DNA of 25,506 bases from Desulfobacteraceae bacterium (GTDB lineage: Bacteria > Desulfobacterota > DSM-4660 > Desulfatiglandales > JALVMZ01), in NCBI GenBank assembly GCA_027032655.1, contig JALVMZ010000579.1:1-25506 (forward strand). Direction: 5' to 3'. Positions 15,198 through 23,830 of this stretch are shown here, piece after piece. Every line of letters starts with the position of its first letter. The stretch's first letter is position 1. The position numbers and the translations under genes were made by a program. Below the pieces are notes generated by a model, which did no database searches, was not told the origin of the DNA, and saw only the letters and a program-made list of their open reading frames with translations.

Positions 15198-17767
15198 ATT
15201 ATCCTGTCTGGATTATACCGGGTATTGGTGGGGGACTTTTAATTGCGATTATCTCTATAATTCATGTATATGTCTCACATTTTGCTGTTGGAGGTTCTCT
15301 ATTTCTCATCTTAAGCGAGATTAAGGCCCACAGGGAAAAATCCAGGCATTTACTCGAATATACAAAAAGGCATACAAAGTTTTTTCTACTTCTTACACTT
15401 GTCTTTGGAAATGTAACAGGTGTGGGCATATGGTTTTCCATTTCCTTGGTAAACCCATATGCCACATCCAGATTAATACATATTTTTGTCTTTGGATGGG
15501 CAATTGAATGGATATTTTTTACCCTTGAGATAGTATCTCTGTTTCTTTACTACTATACATTTGAAAAACTCTCCGAGAAAGACCACCTGATAATTGGATG
15601 GCTCTACTTTATCTTTGCGTGGTGCTCACTTTTTATAATAAATGGAATCGTAACCTTCATGCTAACACCAGGTAAGTGGACTGAGACAGGCTCATTCTGG
15701 CATGGATTCTTTAATCCATCCTTTTTACCCTCTCTTTTTTTCAGAAGCACCATATCAATACTAATAGCAGGTATCTTTGGACTCATAACCACTCATATAG
15801 TTTTAGATAAAAGCTCAAGGCAAAAGATGTATAGATACTGTTCAGGGTGGATAACCATACCCATTGTTATTCTGCCCTTTGTCTCTGTTTGGTATTTAAA
15901 CTCAATAGGTTCAATTTCAAAACATATGGTGCTTGGGGGATCCCCTGAAATAGTGCCTTTTGTGAGGATATTCATCTGGATTATGCCTGTCATTTTTATG
16001 CTGGGCATATTGATAAATCTAATCAAGTTCAGAATTCCAGCCACAGCAATAAATGTATTACTGCTCATTTCTGGACTGATATATATGGGATGTTTTGAAT
16101 GGATAAGGGAATCTGCAAGAAGACCATATGTAATTTATAATTCCATGTATTCAAATTCCATACCCATAAGCGATAAGAATGCCATTATGGAGAATGGATA
16201 TCTAAAGACCGCAAAATGGGTGGACAGGAGGGTAGTGCAAGATAAACTCCGGGCAGGTGAAGAGCTATTTAATCATCAGTGCCTTTCTTGCCATAGTGTT
16301 GGTGGTATCTGGAATAATATAATACCCAAGATTAAAAAATACAGGACACTGGTAGCTTTAGAGTCACTTCTTAAAGGGCAGGGAAAGCTAAACTCATATA
16401 TGCCACCTTTTCTTGGAACCCCGGATGAGATGAGTGCCCTTGCAAACTATATGCTAAATGCATTAATCAAGCCTTATAAAAAGGTGTCTGTGCCCATAAG
16501 ATTGCCATCCATTAAACTAAAAGTGCCTGAATTCAGGGAAGAGCAACAATACATTATACTTGCATGGCCAGTTAATGGGATAGCTCTTAGATATGATAAC
16601 AGGTATTTTGAAGTTAAAACTCCTGATGTGAAGATAAGGGCAATTGTGATAAGAAGAGACGAGAGTCCAGAGATTATATCAAATGATATAGAGATATATT
16701 ATGCTTTAATGGATAAAATGAATTCAAAGAAATCAACTGAAGCAAAATGGCGCAGGATGAGATTGATTGAAACCGAGAATGCCCCCTTTTTTGAATCACC
16801 AGGATTAAAGCTTTCACCTTTCAAAGATGATGAAGGGTTTAATCCATATCCGGTTATAAAAGTTGTTGCAGTAGAAAAGAAAAGGAGAATAATCCTTGCA
16901 AAGACCATATGCACTGCTCCCATATCCACGGAGACAGGATGTGGGATGTGTCACGGTGGATATCTGGACAGTATTCGGCCACCATATCTTTCAGATGAAA
17001 CAGCCATTGATATAATTAAGACCCATGACAGGATAAGCAAAACAGAGTTAATTAAGAAGATACGACATGGAAAGAAGGTAAAATGTCATTCCTGTCATGA
17101 TTCAAAGAAAGATAAAAAACAGGGGCCCATGGATCTATCATCGGCAATACACGGATTTCATGCAATTTACATTGGAGATATAAAAGGGGCATGTAACCTA
17201 TGTCATCCAACAGCACCTGATGGATGGACCAGGGCCTTCAGAGGAGTTCATGGCATATCAGGCATGAGATGTTCGGAGTGTCATGGCAGTATGGTGGAGC
17301 ATTCAATCAGTCTTCTGTTAAATCAAAGAAGAGATGGAAGGGCAGGTGCTCAAAGGCTGTTAAACCATCTCTTATCCAATAAAGAAAAGAGTATAATCCC
17401 AAGAAGGGCATGGATGGATATGCCTGATTGCCTCAACTGTCATGAAGATTATGGCCCTCCCGGGAAGTATTCATCAGGATTTAATAAATTCAGTGAGATT
17501 CCATTCAGGGACAGGACAGATGATGCAGGTATTTTGTGTATGGCCTGTCATGGGACAATGCATGCTCTTTACCCATCAAATAACCCATACTCAATGAAGC
17601 TTGAAAATATTCAACCCCTTCAGTATCAGGGGAAGCCTTATCCCATAGGAGCAAATAGAAGGTGTTCTGTATGTCACACTGTGGATATGGATGAAGAGTT
17701 CCATCATCCCAATTCCCTCGGGATGATGAGAACGCAGGGGCTTTCAGAGAAAAAGGAGGCAGAGTAA
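15194..17767 (+). CDS. bd-like membrane domain fused to octaheme cytochrome c
   Basis: An 857-residue fusion. Residues 1-320 form about eight helices resembling CydA: IIHVYVSHFAVGGSLF (H24, H29) in helix 1, GVGIWFSISLVNPYA, GWAIEWIFFTLEI, and EWIRESARRPYVIYNS near 302-317, which recalls the CydA GWxxxExGRQPW segment. Residues 345-425 are a class I monoheme domain (C363-L-S-C-H367, candidate Met ligand in YMPPF). Residues 575-835 hold seven more CXXCH sites, at C583, C631, C667, C693, C746, C782 and C824. The start is TTG 15194, with GAGGAGG about nine bases upstream and a four-base overlap with the preceding gene. Likely a quinol-linked complex passing electrons to periplasmic hemes. Nitrospira-type bd-like oxidases are a distant comparison from memory. 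Terminal acceptor unknown. Confidence 0.88.
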   Translation: MNYPVWIIPGIGGGLLIAIISIIHVYVSHFAVGGSLFLILSEIKAHREKSRHLLEYTKRHTKFFLLLTLVFGNVTGVGIWFSISLVNPYATSRLIHIFVFGWAIEWIFFTLEIVSLFLYYYTFEKLSEKDHLIIGWLYFIFAWCSLFIINGIVTFMLTPGKWTETGSFWHGFFNPSFLPSLFFRSTISILIAGIFGLITTHIVLDKSSRQKMYRYCSGWITIPIVILPFVSVWYLNSIGSISKHMVLGGSPEIVPFVRIFIWIMPVIFMLGILINLIKFRIPATAINVLLLISGLIYMGCFEWIRESARRPYVIYNSMYSNSIPISDKNAIMENGYLKTAKWVDRRVVQDKLRAGEELFNHQCLSCHSVGGIWNNIIPKIKKYRTLVALESLLKGQGKLNSYMPPFLGTPDEMSALANYMLNALIKPYKKVSVPIRLPSIKLKVPEFREEQQYIILAWPVNGIALRYDNRYFEVKTPDVKIRAIVIRRDESPEIISNDIEIYYALMDKMNSKKSTEAKWRRMRLIETENAPFFESPGLKLSPFKDDEGFNPYPVIKVVAVEKKRRIILAKTICTAPISTETGCGMCHGGYLDSIRPPYLSDETAIDIIKTHDRISKTELIKKIRHGKKVKCHSCHDSKKDKKQGPMDLSSAIHGFHAIYIGDIKGACNLCHPTAPDGWTRAFRGVHGISGMRCSECHGSMVEHSISLLLNQRRDGRAGAQRLLNHLLSNKEKSIIPRRAWMDMPDCLNCHEDYGPPGKYSSGFNKFSEIPFRDRTDDAGILCMACHGTMHALYPSNNPYSMKLENIQPLQYQGKPYPIGANRRCSVCHTVDMDEEFHHPNSLGMMRTQGLSEKKEAE

Positions 17768-17793
17768 CACTCCACCTCCTTTATACTTGGGGT

Positions 17794-18336
17794 TTAATAC
17801 CAGCAGGCACCAGGACCATATCCATAACCGCCCATTTGGTATGGGCCACACCATGCACCAGGTCTATATCCATAATTGCCCATTCTTCTCTGCCAGGGAC
17901 CTGGAGTAATTCCATATCCACCATTTTGTGCAAGCTCAGGGGCGATCTTTTTAAGCTGAATACGAAGATCAATCCTTTTTTTCATTAGCTGGGATTGAAG
18001 ATCAGATATCTCCTTCTGAAGGGCGTCTATCTTGGAAGTATCAGGGTTTGCCTGAGAAATTAGAATATTCAGTTCTGATCTCTTTGTCCAGAGTCTGCTT
18101 CGTAGAGCCTGTGTGTCTTCATAGAACTTTCGTAAAAGCTTATCAACTTTTTGTCTCTGCTCATCTGTTAAATTGGAGTGCCTTCCTGTGTAGGGATTCA
18201 TGTAAGGACTGTTTGTCCCTGCCCATGGCCCCATCATATGTCCTCCCCATCTTCCATGTGGACCAAATGCTATTGCCGGTATTGTTATCATGGCCACAAG
18301 CATTATGATTCCTGTAATTATTAATAATCTTTTCAT
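17794..18336 (-). CDS. Spy/ZraP-like periplasmic protein
   Basis: A 180-residue exported protein. The signal peptide spans about residues 1-23, with a cleavage-like AIA-F. A Gly/His/Met/Trp-rich stretch comes next (RWGGHMMGPW), then a helical core starting with LTDEQRQ (an LTxxQ-type motif) and rich in Lys/Arg/Gln, and finally a Gly/Tyr-rich tail ending GPGACWY. Family members act as periplasmic chaperones or zinc/copper-responsive proteins (Spy, CpxP, ZraP). AGGAGG precedes the ATG. The gene is convergent with the multiheme operon. The His/Met/Cys-rich ends suggest metal binding, which is inference. No adjacent two-component system is present. Confidence 0.85.
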   Translation of the reverse strand: MKRLLIITGIIMLVAMITIPAIAFGPHGRWGGHMMGPWAGTNSPYMNPYTGRHSNLTDEQRQKVDKLLRKFYEDTQALRSRLWTKRSELNILISQANPDTSKIDALQKEISDLQSQLMKKRIDLRIQLKKIAPELAQNGGYGITPGPWQRRMGNYGYRPGAWCGPYQMGGYGYGPGACWY

Positions 18337-18608
18337 CCTGAACCTCCTTTTTTAAATATTTGCCTATCTTATAATGCAACCTATATGCCAGATAGATCAG
18401 ATAATTTTTATATGAACAAAAGGAAGGGAAATTATCAGTAATCTTAATTGGTTAAGAAATCTGGAGCATCAAATCTTAAAATTATCAGGATAATTGTTGA
18501 TGGGCATGTAATTTGTTATTGTATAATTTGTATCCACCCTGAGCATTGTTTGCTGTATAATATTTCTCCATTTATGTGGTATCATAATGGCACAGGTAAT
18601 TCGGGATA

Positions 18609-19514
18609 ATGGGGTTTTATAATTTCAAAAAGATCATTAGAGACAAGAATCTCCTTTTTATTGGAAATCCTGAATCTTCCAGAGCCTGGAGTAGATGGAA
18701 GATTGAATGGTTACTAAAAGAACTCAGGAATTCAGGATTTGATGTAGAGTTTTATCTACAGTGTGATCCTGATAAGATAATGAATACTGCTAAGGAGCTG
18801 GGTGATGAAAAAGGTGCAGTGATTGTAGGTGGGGGAGATGGAACCCTTAACTGTGTAATAAATGGATTAAAAGACCCATCTAAGGCACCCATTCTGCTTA
18901 TTCCCTGGGGAACTTCCAATTCCATAGCAAAGGAGCTTGGGATATCAGAGGGATTGAGATCAGCCCTGAATCTTATAGAAAGAGGTAAGATAGTCAAAGC
19001 TGATATGGGACTGATAAATAACAGGAGATTTCTCCTCTGTGCAGGCATTGGATTTGATGGAGAGGTGCTTAGAATTATGAAAGAAAGAGGAACTTTTAAG
19101 GGATATCAAGGATATATTATTCCCTTTTTGGAGACTATAATTAGATATAAAGAGAAGAAGATCAGCGTCACAGTAAATGAAGAGCATTTTCAGTGTGGAT
19201 TGGTGGTTGTGGGGAATTGTTCGCACTATGGTTGGAGATTTAAGGTCACACACAGGGGCAGGTTAGATTCCGGTATGATTGATATATGTATGTTTGAAAA
19301 GGGCGACTCTTCCGCAATTATTAATTATGCAGTGCTTTCTCTTCTGGGAGTTCCAATGAAAATAAAGGGAATGAAATATGTGAACACTAAAGCTCTCCAG
19401 ATTAGCTCCACTGAGAGGGTGCCTGTTCAGGTGGATGGGGACTTTTTTGGATATACCCCTGTCAAAATAATGGTGGTTCCTGGGCATATCCCTCTATTTT
19501 CACTTAATTATTAA
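18609..19514 (+). CDS. Diacylglycerol kinase family lipid kinase
   Basis: A 301-residue cytoplasmic lipid kinase of the DAGK_cat/YegS/DgkB superfamily. The nucleotide-binding GGGDGT is at residues 74-79, PWGTSNSIAKEL at 99-110 corresponds to the conserved GTxNxxA segment, and GIGFDGEVL lies near 152. The C-terminal half has VDGDFFGYTP, the usual closing beta-domain motif. Substrate may be diacylglycerol or another lipid alcohol. It is transcribed alone between convergent and divergent neighbours. A 270-bp AT-rich spacer precedes it, with TATAAT-like boxes at 18522 and 18556 but no convincing -35 boxes. Confidence 0.92.
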   Translation: MGFYNFKKIIRDKNLLFIGNPESSRAWSRWKIEWLLKELRNSGFDVEFYLQCDPDKIMNTAKELGDEKGAVIVGGGDGTLNCVINGLKDPSKAPILLIPWGTSNSIAKELGISEGLRSALNLIERGKIVKADMGLINNRRFLLCAGIGFDGEVLRIMKERGTFKGYQGYIIPFLETIIRYKEKKISVTVNEEHFQCGLVVVGNCSHYGWRFKVTHRGRLDSGMIDICMFEKGDSSAIINYAVLSLLGVPMKIKGMKYVNTKALQISSTERVPVQVDGDFFGYTPVKIMVVPGHIPLFSLNY

Positions 19515-19556
19515 GTCCGGGTTATTTTAAAGACTCTTATATTATGGAATCAGGTT

Positions 19557-20168
19557 TTATGGATTAAATTTAAAGGATATTCCAAATAAAAATCCTGCAC
19601 CATTCAATCCTATATTTCTATCATCCAGACCGGCATTTGAGATGTGCTGATAATGGAGTTCAAAATTGAGGCAAGAAGTTTCAGTGATGGGGTATTTAAA
19701 TCCTAATGCTGCCTGGGGATTGAATTCTATATTATTTCCAATGATATCCTGTTTGTAGTCCTCATAAATATCATTATAGAGGATTCCTGCCCCTATCTGG
19801 AAATATGGATAGATACCAGTATTAAATGGTAAAAAGTTATATCTCAAAAACAGGGTAAAACCGGCCATAAAGCCATCAGTTCCCTTTGTGGCATTTGCAT
19901 AATTCATTCCCATGAGAAAAGAAAATGATTGCTTGAAATGGAATAATTCACCCCTCACATCAATTATATAATAGTTAATGGTGTGCCTTTGAGTCTTATA
20001 GATTACCGGTGACCAGATATGCCCCCCCATTATTTCTAATGCATCTGGCCGGAGGCTGCTGGCATAGCATGGGATAGAAAAGAGTATCACCATGCTCACC
20101 ATAATAAGTATAGAAACTAATTTCCCATTCCTTGCCACAAGAACATGATGTGCAACTCTGTATATCAT
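19557..20168 (-). CDS. PagL-like outer-membrane beta-barrel (acyloxyacyl hydrolase family)
   Basis: A 203-residue exported protein with a long N-region and hydrophobic signal (about 17-37, ending CYASS), followed by alternating amphipathic strands of an eight-stranded barrel. The motif QHISNAGLDDRN (H175, S177) matches the lipid A 3-O-deacylase PagL catalytic His-x-Ser. At the position of the PagL catalytic Glu (14 residues after His) there is N189, so the triad is not obviously complete. Many relatives share the N-type ending. Activity on lipid A is therefore uncertain. AGGAGG lies just before the ATG. It is 114 bases downstream of a membrane protein on the same strand and may be cotranscribed. 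Confidence 0.8.
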   Translation of the reverse strand: MIYRVAHHVLVARNGKLVSILIMVSMVILFSIPCYASSLRPDALEIMGGHIWSPVIYKTQRHTINYYIIDVRGELFHFKQSFSFLMGMNYANATKGTDGFMAGFTLFLRYNFLPFNTGIYPYFQIGAGILYNDIYEDYKQDIIGNNIEFNPQAALGFKYPITETSCLNFELHYQHISNAGLDDRNIGLNGAGFLFGISFKFNP

Positions 20169-20282
20169 TTATTCCTCCTATTGGTTAATTAAAAAGGGCA
20201 TTGATTCCCTCATTTCCTATTTTCTTCACAGATTGTTTGTCAAGAAAATTTTGGTATCTGGTTCCCGATGGCATGGTGAAAA

Positions 20283-21377
20283 TTAAGTAAAAATCTTCTC
20301 AACTCGCTCTCTTCCAAAAAAGAGCTCCACAATGGCCACGCATTCAAGTCCAAAAGGAAGATATCCTGCATATCCAAGAAGAGGCATCTCAAATATCTGG
20401 ATGGCGTGGACATAGGGAAGAGTGTATTTCCATTTTGCATAACTTAGATAATTCCACATCTCCCAAAAAAAGCCACACATAAGTGCAGATAGTGCTGGTG
20501 CCATTATATAATCCCATCTCCCTTCTTTAAAAGATAGTAATATATGTGTTTCATGAAATATCCCCTGAATGGATGTAATGATGAGAAGGGGAGATATCCA
20601 GAGAAGTGGAAATAGAATATCTGGCCAGACTCCAATAAGGGTAAGGCCTGCTATTGAAAGTATAAGAATTGTAATATGAAATACTCTTCCCCCCTGTGCT
20701 CTCTTAATGGATACACTGGATAATCTTTTTATGATTGGTGTGCTACCAAGCAGTTCTGCTGTGCTCAGGACAGCAGGCAGCACTGTAGAGAAGGGAACTG
20801 TGGCAGAGATGAAGTAATGAAGAGGACCTATATCAGCTCTTAAATAATACCAGTTCTGAACAAATCGATTCAGATATTCAAATGACCACCAGAAACCGGC
20901 ACTAATCGGGAAGAGCAATAAAAACATACCTGTTTCTCTCAGCATGAGGCAGGTTCCCTTCCTTGAGAAGGTAATTGCATTTATGGTCAGGATATAGGAT
21001 AGCCACAGTGGAGTAAATGTGTGCCTCTGAAATGGAGAAAACCAATCAAACCTTGTCCATGCCAGTATCCATGATATAACACCGAATATGATACCTGCCC
21101 ATCCCCACCAGGGGAGAGGGGAGTCATGGATTCTCTTATCATTAATTTTCTCTTTTTTTCTGATGTAAACAAGTAATATTCCAGATACTATTAAAATAAT
21201 AAGGATAAGGTAGCCAAGAAACACAGGCCATGAAAATCCCGTATGTTTCACATACAGGGTTTTTGGTGGGAATTGAAGATATTGTCTTAATGGTAATCCG
21301 GTTATTGTGATGCCTGAAAGTGGTGCTAAAATAAGGATAGCTATTATAATACCTGTTTTTAAGATTATCCTTTTCAT
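20283..21377 (-). CDS. Unrecognised polytopic inner-membrane protein
   Basis: A 364-residue protein with about nine or ten hydrophobic segments. I do not recognise the family with confidence. It is rich in Trp and aromatic residues. Two similar blocks suggest an internal duplication: TPLWLSYILTINAITFS (122-138) then GFWWSFEYLN (161-170), and FPLLWISPLLIITSI (256-270) then GFFWEMWNYL (302-311). A striking conserved-looking C-terminal segment reads IFEMPLLGYAGYLPFGLEC (328-346). Buried Glu residues in WSFEY, WEMWN and FEMP could be functional. The PagL-like gene follows on the same strand, which hints at an envelope-lipid context, but this is weak inference. Confidence 0.75.
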   Translation of the reverse strand: MKRIILKTGIIIAILILAPLSGITITGLPLRQYLQFPPKTLYVKHTGFSWPVFLGYLILIILIVSGILLVYIRKKEKINDKRIHDSPLPWWGWAGIIFGVISWILAWTRFDWFSPFQRHTFTPLWLSYILTINAITFSRKGTCLMLRETGMFLLLFPISAGFWWSFEYLNRFVQNWYYLRADIGPLHYFISATVPFSTVLPAVLSTAELLGSTPIIKRLSSVSIKRAQGGRVFHITILILSIAGLTLIGVWPDILFPLLWISPLLIITSIQGIFHETHILLSFKEGRWDYIMAPALSALMCGFFWEMWNYLSYAKWKYTLPYVHAIQIFEMPLLGYAGYLPFGLECVAIVELFFGRERVEKIFT

Positions 21378-21383
21378 AATCTT
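21361..21383 (-). promoter_or_regulatory. Palindrome spanning the start codon of the membrane-protein gene
   Basis: On the minus strand AAGATTAT (21383-21376) and ATAATCTT (21368-21361) are perfect 8-bp arms around GAAAAGG. The start ATG straddles the end of the first arm. As RNA it would partly hide the start codon; as DNA it could be an operator. The AT content makes a chance origin possible. Confidence 0.3.
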
Positions 21384-21503
21384 TTACTTGAATTAATTAT
21401 GATTTCTGTTATTCTGAGCTCTATAAACAGAGAGCTTTGCAGAATTGATACAAAGATTATTTATTATAACAGAGCTCTTGAGTTATTTAAATGAGGAATA
21501 GAG

Positions 21504-21689
21504 ATGTCAACCTTACAACCAAAGGGCGAAAAAATAAGACAGGCAATAAGATGGATTTCTGAGGAATTATCAGAGAGAAACGCCTCTGATATTAATGCAC
21601 TTATTCAGGAGGCATCTTTAAAGTTTAATCTTTCACCCAAGGATGAGGAATTTCTGGTATCCTTTTACAAAGATAGAGAAGAGGGTTAA
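21504..21689 (+). CDS. Small conserved-looking cytoplasmic protein, 61 residues
   Basis: A 61-residue hydrophilic, helical protein: MSTLQPKGEKIRQAIRWISE, then SERNASDINALIQEASLKF, then NLSPKDEEFLVSFYKD. It has no signal, membrane segment or metal motif. GAGG sits about ten bases before the ATG. I have an impression that short proteins with the same opening and a closing LSPKDxEFL occur widely in anaerobic Gram-negative bacteria, but I know no function. It is divergent from the membrane-protein gene and its last four bases overlap the end of the convergent 85-residue gene. Confidence 0.8.
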   Translation: MSTLQPKGEKIRQAIRWISEELSERNASDINALIQEASLKFNLSPKDEEFLVSFYKDREEG

Positions 21690-21943
21690 GACCTGAGATG
21701 GCGGTCTATTATTCCACGGTCCTTAAACAGAGATATTGCCATACTGATAAGGAGAAGAAATCCCCTTATTGTTAGATAACTGATCAAAAGCCCAACAAAT
21801 AAAGGCATCCAGAATCCCTTTTGACCTGTATTCATAATACCAATATTTATACATATTATACCTATGAAAAAGACATAGATTGAAACCATGCTCAGGAAGG
21901 CTATCAGTAGATAAAGAATGAACTTTTTTCGGATATACCCCAT
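21686..21943 (-). CDS. Small two-helix membrane protein
   Basis: An 85-residue protein with two strong hydrophobic segments (about 9-36 and 46-69), separated by a short loop (NTGQKGFW) and ending in a basic tail (FKDRGIIDRHLRS). No family recognised. It starts 20 bases after the dnaA stop on the same strand and is probably cotranscribed. No good ribosome site precedes the ATG, so either dnaA-coupled translation or a slightly different start is possible. Confidence 0.55.
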   Translation of the reverse strand: MGYIRKKFILYLLIAFLSMVSIYVFFIGIICINIGIMNTGQKGFWMPLFVGLLISYLTIRGFLLLISMAISLFKDRGIIDRHLRS

Positions 21944-21963
21944 TATCGTAGGATCTGTTTTGT

Positions 21964-23325
21964 TTAACTGGCTCTATTAATAAGCCCCTTTATCTTATCC
22001 TTTAAGAACATAACCTGGTGTTTGATCTTTCTGTCCGTTTTCATCTTCTTCTCTATGATTTCAGATGCATAGATTACGGTAGAATGATTTCTCTTTATTG
22101 ATTTTCCTATATTTTCTAAGGTCTCTGAAGTCAGGTGCCTGCAGAGATATGCATAGACATTTCTCGGATATGAGTATTCCTTTTTCCTGGATTTTGACTC
22201 CAGCATCTCTTTTTCCACTTTAAAGTATTCACATACCACCTTTTTTATCTCTTCAATGTCGTTTTCAAGGGATTCCTTTGATATTCGACATTTTATCTCT
22301 TCTTTAACAATATCCCTGGTTATATTGATACCCATGAGTTCTGACTTTGCTTTGAGAGACCTGATTACACTCTCCATCTGTCTCACATCCTTTTTGAGGT
22401 AAGATGCCAGCAGTCTTATTATATCATCTGAAAGCGCAAGATTTTGTTCCTTTGACTTCCTTTTTATTATCCTCACTCGGGTATCAAAGTCAGGCCTCTC
22501 AATGGTGGTAATAATCCCAGAGGTCATACGGGATTTAAGTTCGCTGTTTATATTGGGAATATCCTTGGGGAGAAGGGCGCTTGTAAATATTATCCTCTTT
22601 TTACAATTTGTGAGTATCTCAAGGGTATGACACAGCTCAATCTGGGTCTTTTTCTTTCCACCCAGGAAGTGCACATCTTCCAGAAGAAGCACATCACAGT
22701 TCTTTCTGTATTTCTCTTTAAATTCTTCAATCCTGTTATTTCTGATCGCATAGATCATCTCTGATATAAAGTCCTCTGCCGTTATATAGCATATCTTTAA
22801 AGTGGGATGAGAATCCAGGATGGTGTTTCCAATGGCCTGGGAGAGATGACTCTTCCCGAGACCTGTATTTGATATCATAAAAAAGGAATCATAGTTCAAA
22901 TAGGCACCTGTTGCCACGGCCTTTGAGATGTTATATGCAAATTCATTGCACTTCCCCACCACAAATCTTTCAAAGGTGAAATCCTTATTAAGCCATCTAC
23001 CAAGGTTTCTTCCATTCTTTGAGATGGAAGGGAATGCCAGTTGTCTGTCATTTTCAAACTGATATATGGATGAGCCCCTCTTAACTGAAGGCATGACCCT
23101 TAATTCCAGACTGTATTTGCTTCCCCCTACCTTTTCCAGGTATCTGTTTAAAATATCAAGGTAGTTTTCCTGAATCCAGTTCTTTGAGAATCTATTAGGA
23201 CATCCCAGGATTAGATGATGATCCTTTTCATTAAGGACTTTAATGGGCTCAAGCCATATGGAAAATATCCTCTCAGGGATCTCTGCTTTTATCTCATTTT
23301 TCAGGGTATCCCATAAGGTTCCCAT
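21964..23325 (-). CDS. dnaA: DnaA-like replication initiator with divergent nucleotide motifs
   Basis: A 453-residue protein with full DnaA layout. Domain I opens WDTLKNEIKAEIPERIFSIW. A short linker follows, then the AAA+ domain from about residue 113 (NKDFTFERFVVGKCN). The C-terminal DNA-binding helix-turn-helix carries RNHSTVIYASEII (412-424). The P-loop reads ISNTGLGKS (151-159): the first Gly of the usual GxxGLGKT is Ser, and Thr is Ser. Walker B is VLLLED (212-217), with Glu where LLIDD has its first Asp. The arginine finger is kept in LKSRM (R266). In the DNA-recognition signature, Asp of RDHSTV is Asn. It may be the main initiator of a divergent lineage or a second DnaA paralogue. dnaN is not adjacent. 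Confidence 0.9.
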   Translation of the reverse strand: MGTLWDTLKNEIKAEIPERIFSIWLEPIKVLNEKDHHLILGCPNRFSKNWIQENYLDILNRYLEKVGGSKYSLELRVMPSVKRGSSIYQFENDRQLAFPSISKNGRNLGRWLNKDFTFERFVVGKCNEFAYNISKAVATGAYLNYDSFFMISNTGLGKSHLSQAIGNTILDSHPTLKICYITAEDFISEMIYAIRNNRIEEFKEKYRKNCDVLLLEDVHFLGGKKKTQIELCHTLEILTNCKKRIIFTSALLPKDIPNINSELKSRMTSGIITTIERPDFDTRVRIIKRKSKEQNLALSDDIIRLLASYLKKDVRQMESVIRSLKAKSELMGINITRDIVKEEIKCRISKESLENDIEEIKKVVCEYFKVEKEMLESKSRKKEYSYPRNVYAYLCRHLTSETLENIGKSIKRNHSTVIYASEIIEKKMKTDRKIKHQVMFLKDKIKGLINRAS

Positions 23326-23830
23326 GATATGTTGTCTCCATTTTTGAGGGAGGTTAATAAATCAGAGATGCCCCAAGCAATGGAGTTGCTATTTATATGA
23401 TGATTGCCCTGTTGTCAAAGTCCATTATGGAGAAATGAAAGTTAGCTTTCCATGATTATTGACATCATTCTAAGTCGATGAAAATAATGGATTTATCGTA
23501 TGAAGTTCAATAAGATGCAGTTTAGAGTAATGATTTTTCTATTTAAGTATCTTTATAAAAATCAAACACTTATAATCATTATCACCATGGTTGAAAAATA
23601 TTAAACAAAATCCGTTCTTGATATTTCATTAATTTCTTCCGTTTTTTATGGATTTTCATTTTTTTTATGATGTTTTTTTGGAAATTGACCGCTTTGTAAA
23701 AGATAACCCCTTATCTTTGTTACATATTTTCAAAGAAGAAGAATAAACATCAAAAAAAAAATTTCATTGTCCTTGAAAAAATTCTGCGGTATGAAATTTT
23801 ATAAATTCCAAATTAAGAGGGGCATATTTA
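23326..23830. other. AT-rich spacer between dnaA and ddl
   Basis: About 500 bp without a plausible gene, between divergent dnaA (minus) and ddl (plus). It contains T-rich runs near 23640-23690, a run of nine or more A near 23753, and presumably both promoters. I searched by eye for TTATCCACA-type DnaA boxes on both strands and found none with fewer than about two or three mismatches. Position and composition would suit an origin, but boxes are lacking, so I do not call it one. Confidence 0.5.

Noticed and set aside
23326..23830. Chromosomal replication origin
   Set aside because: It is AT-rich and next to dnaA, but no convincing DnaA-box cluster was found by eye on either strand. A scoring-matrix scan and GC-skew would decide.
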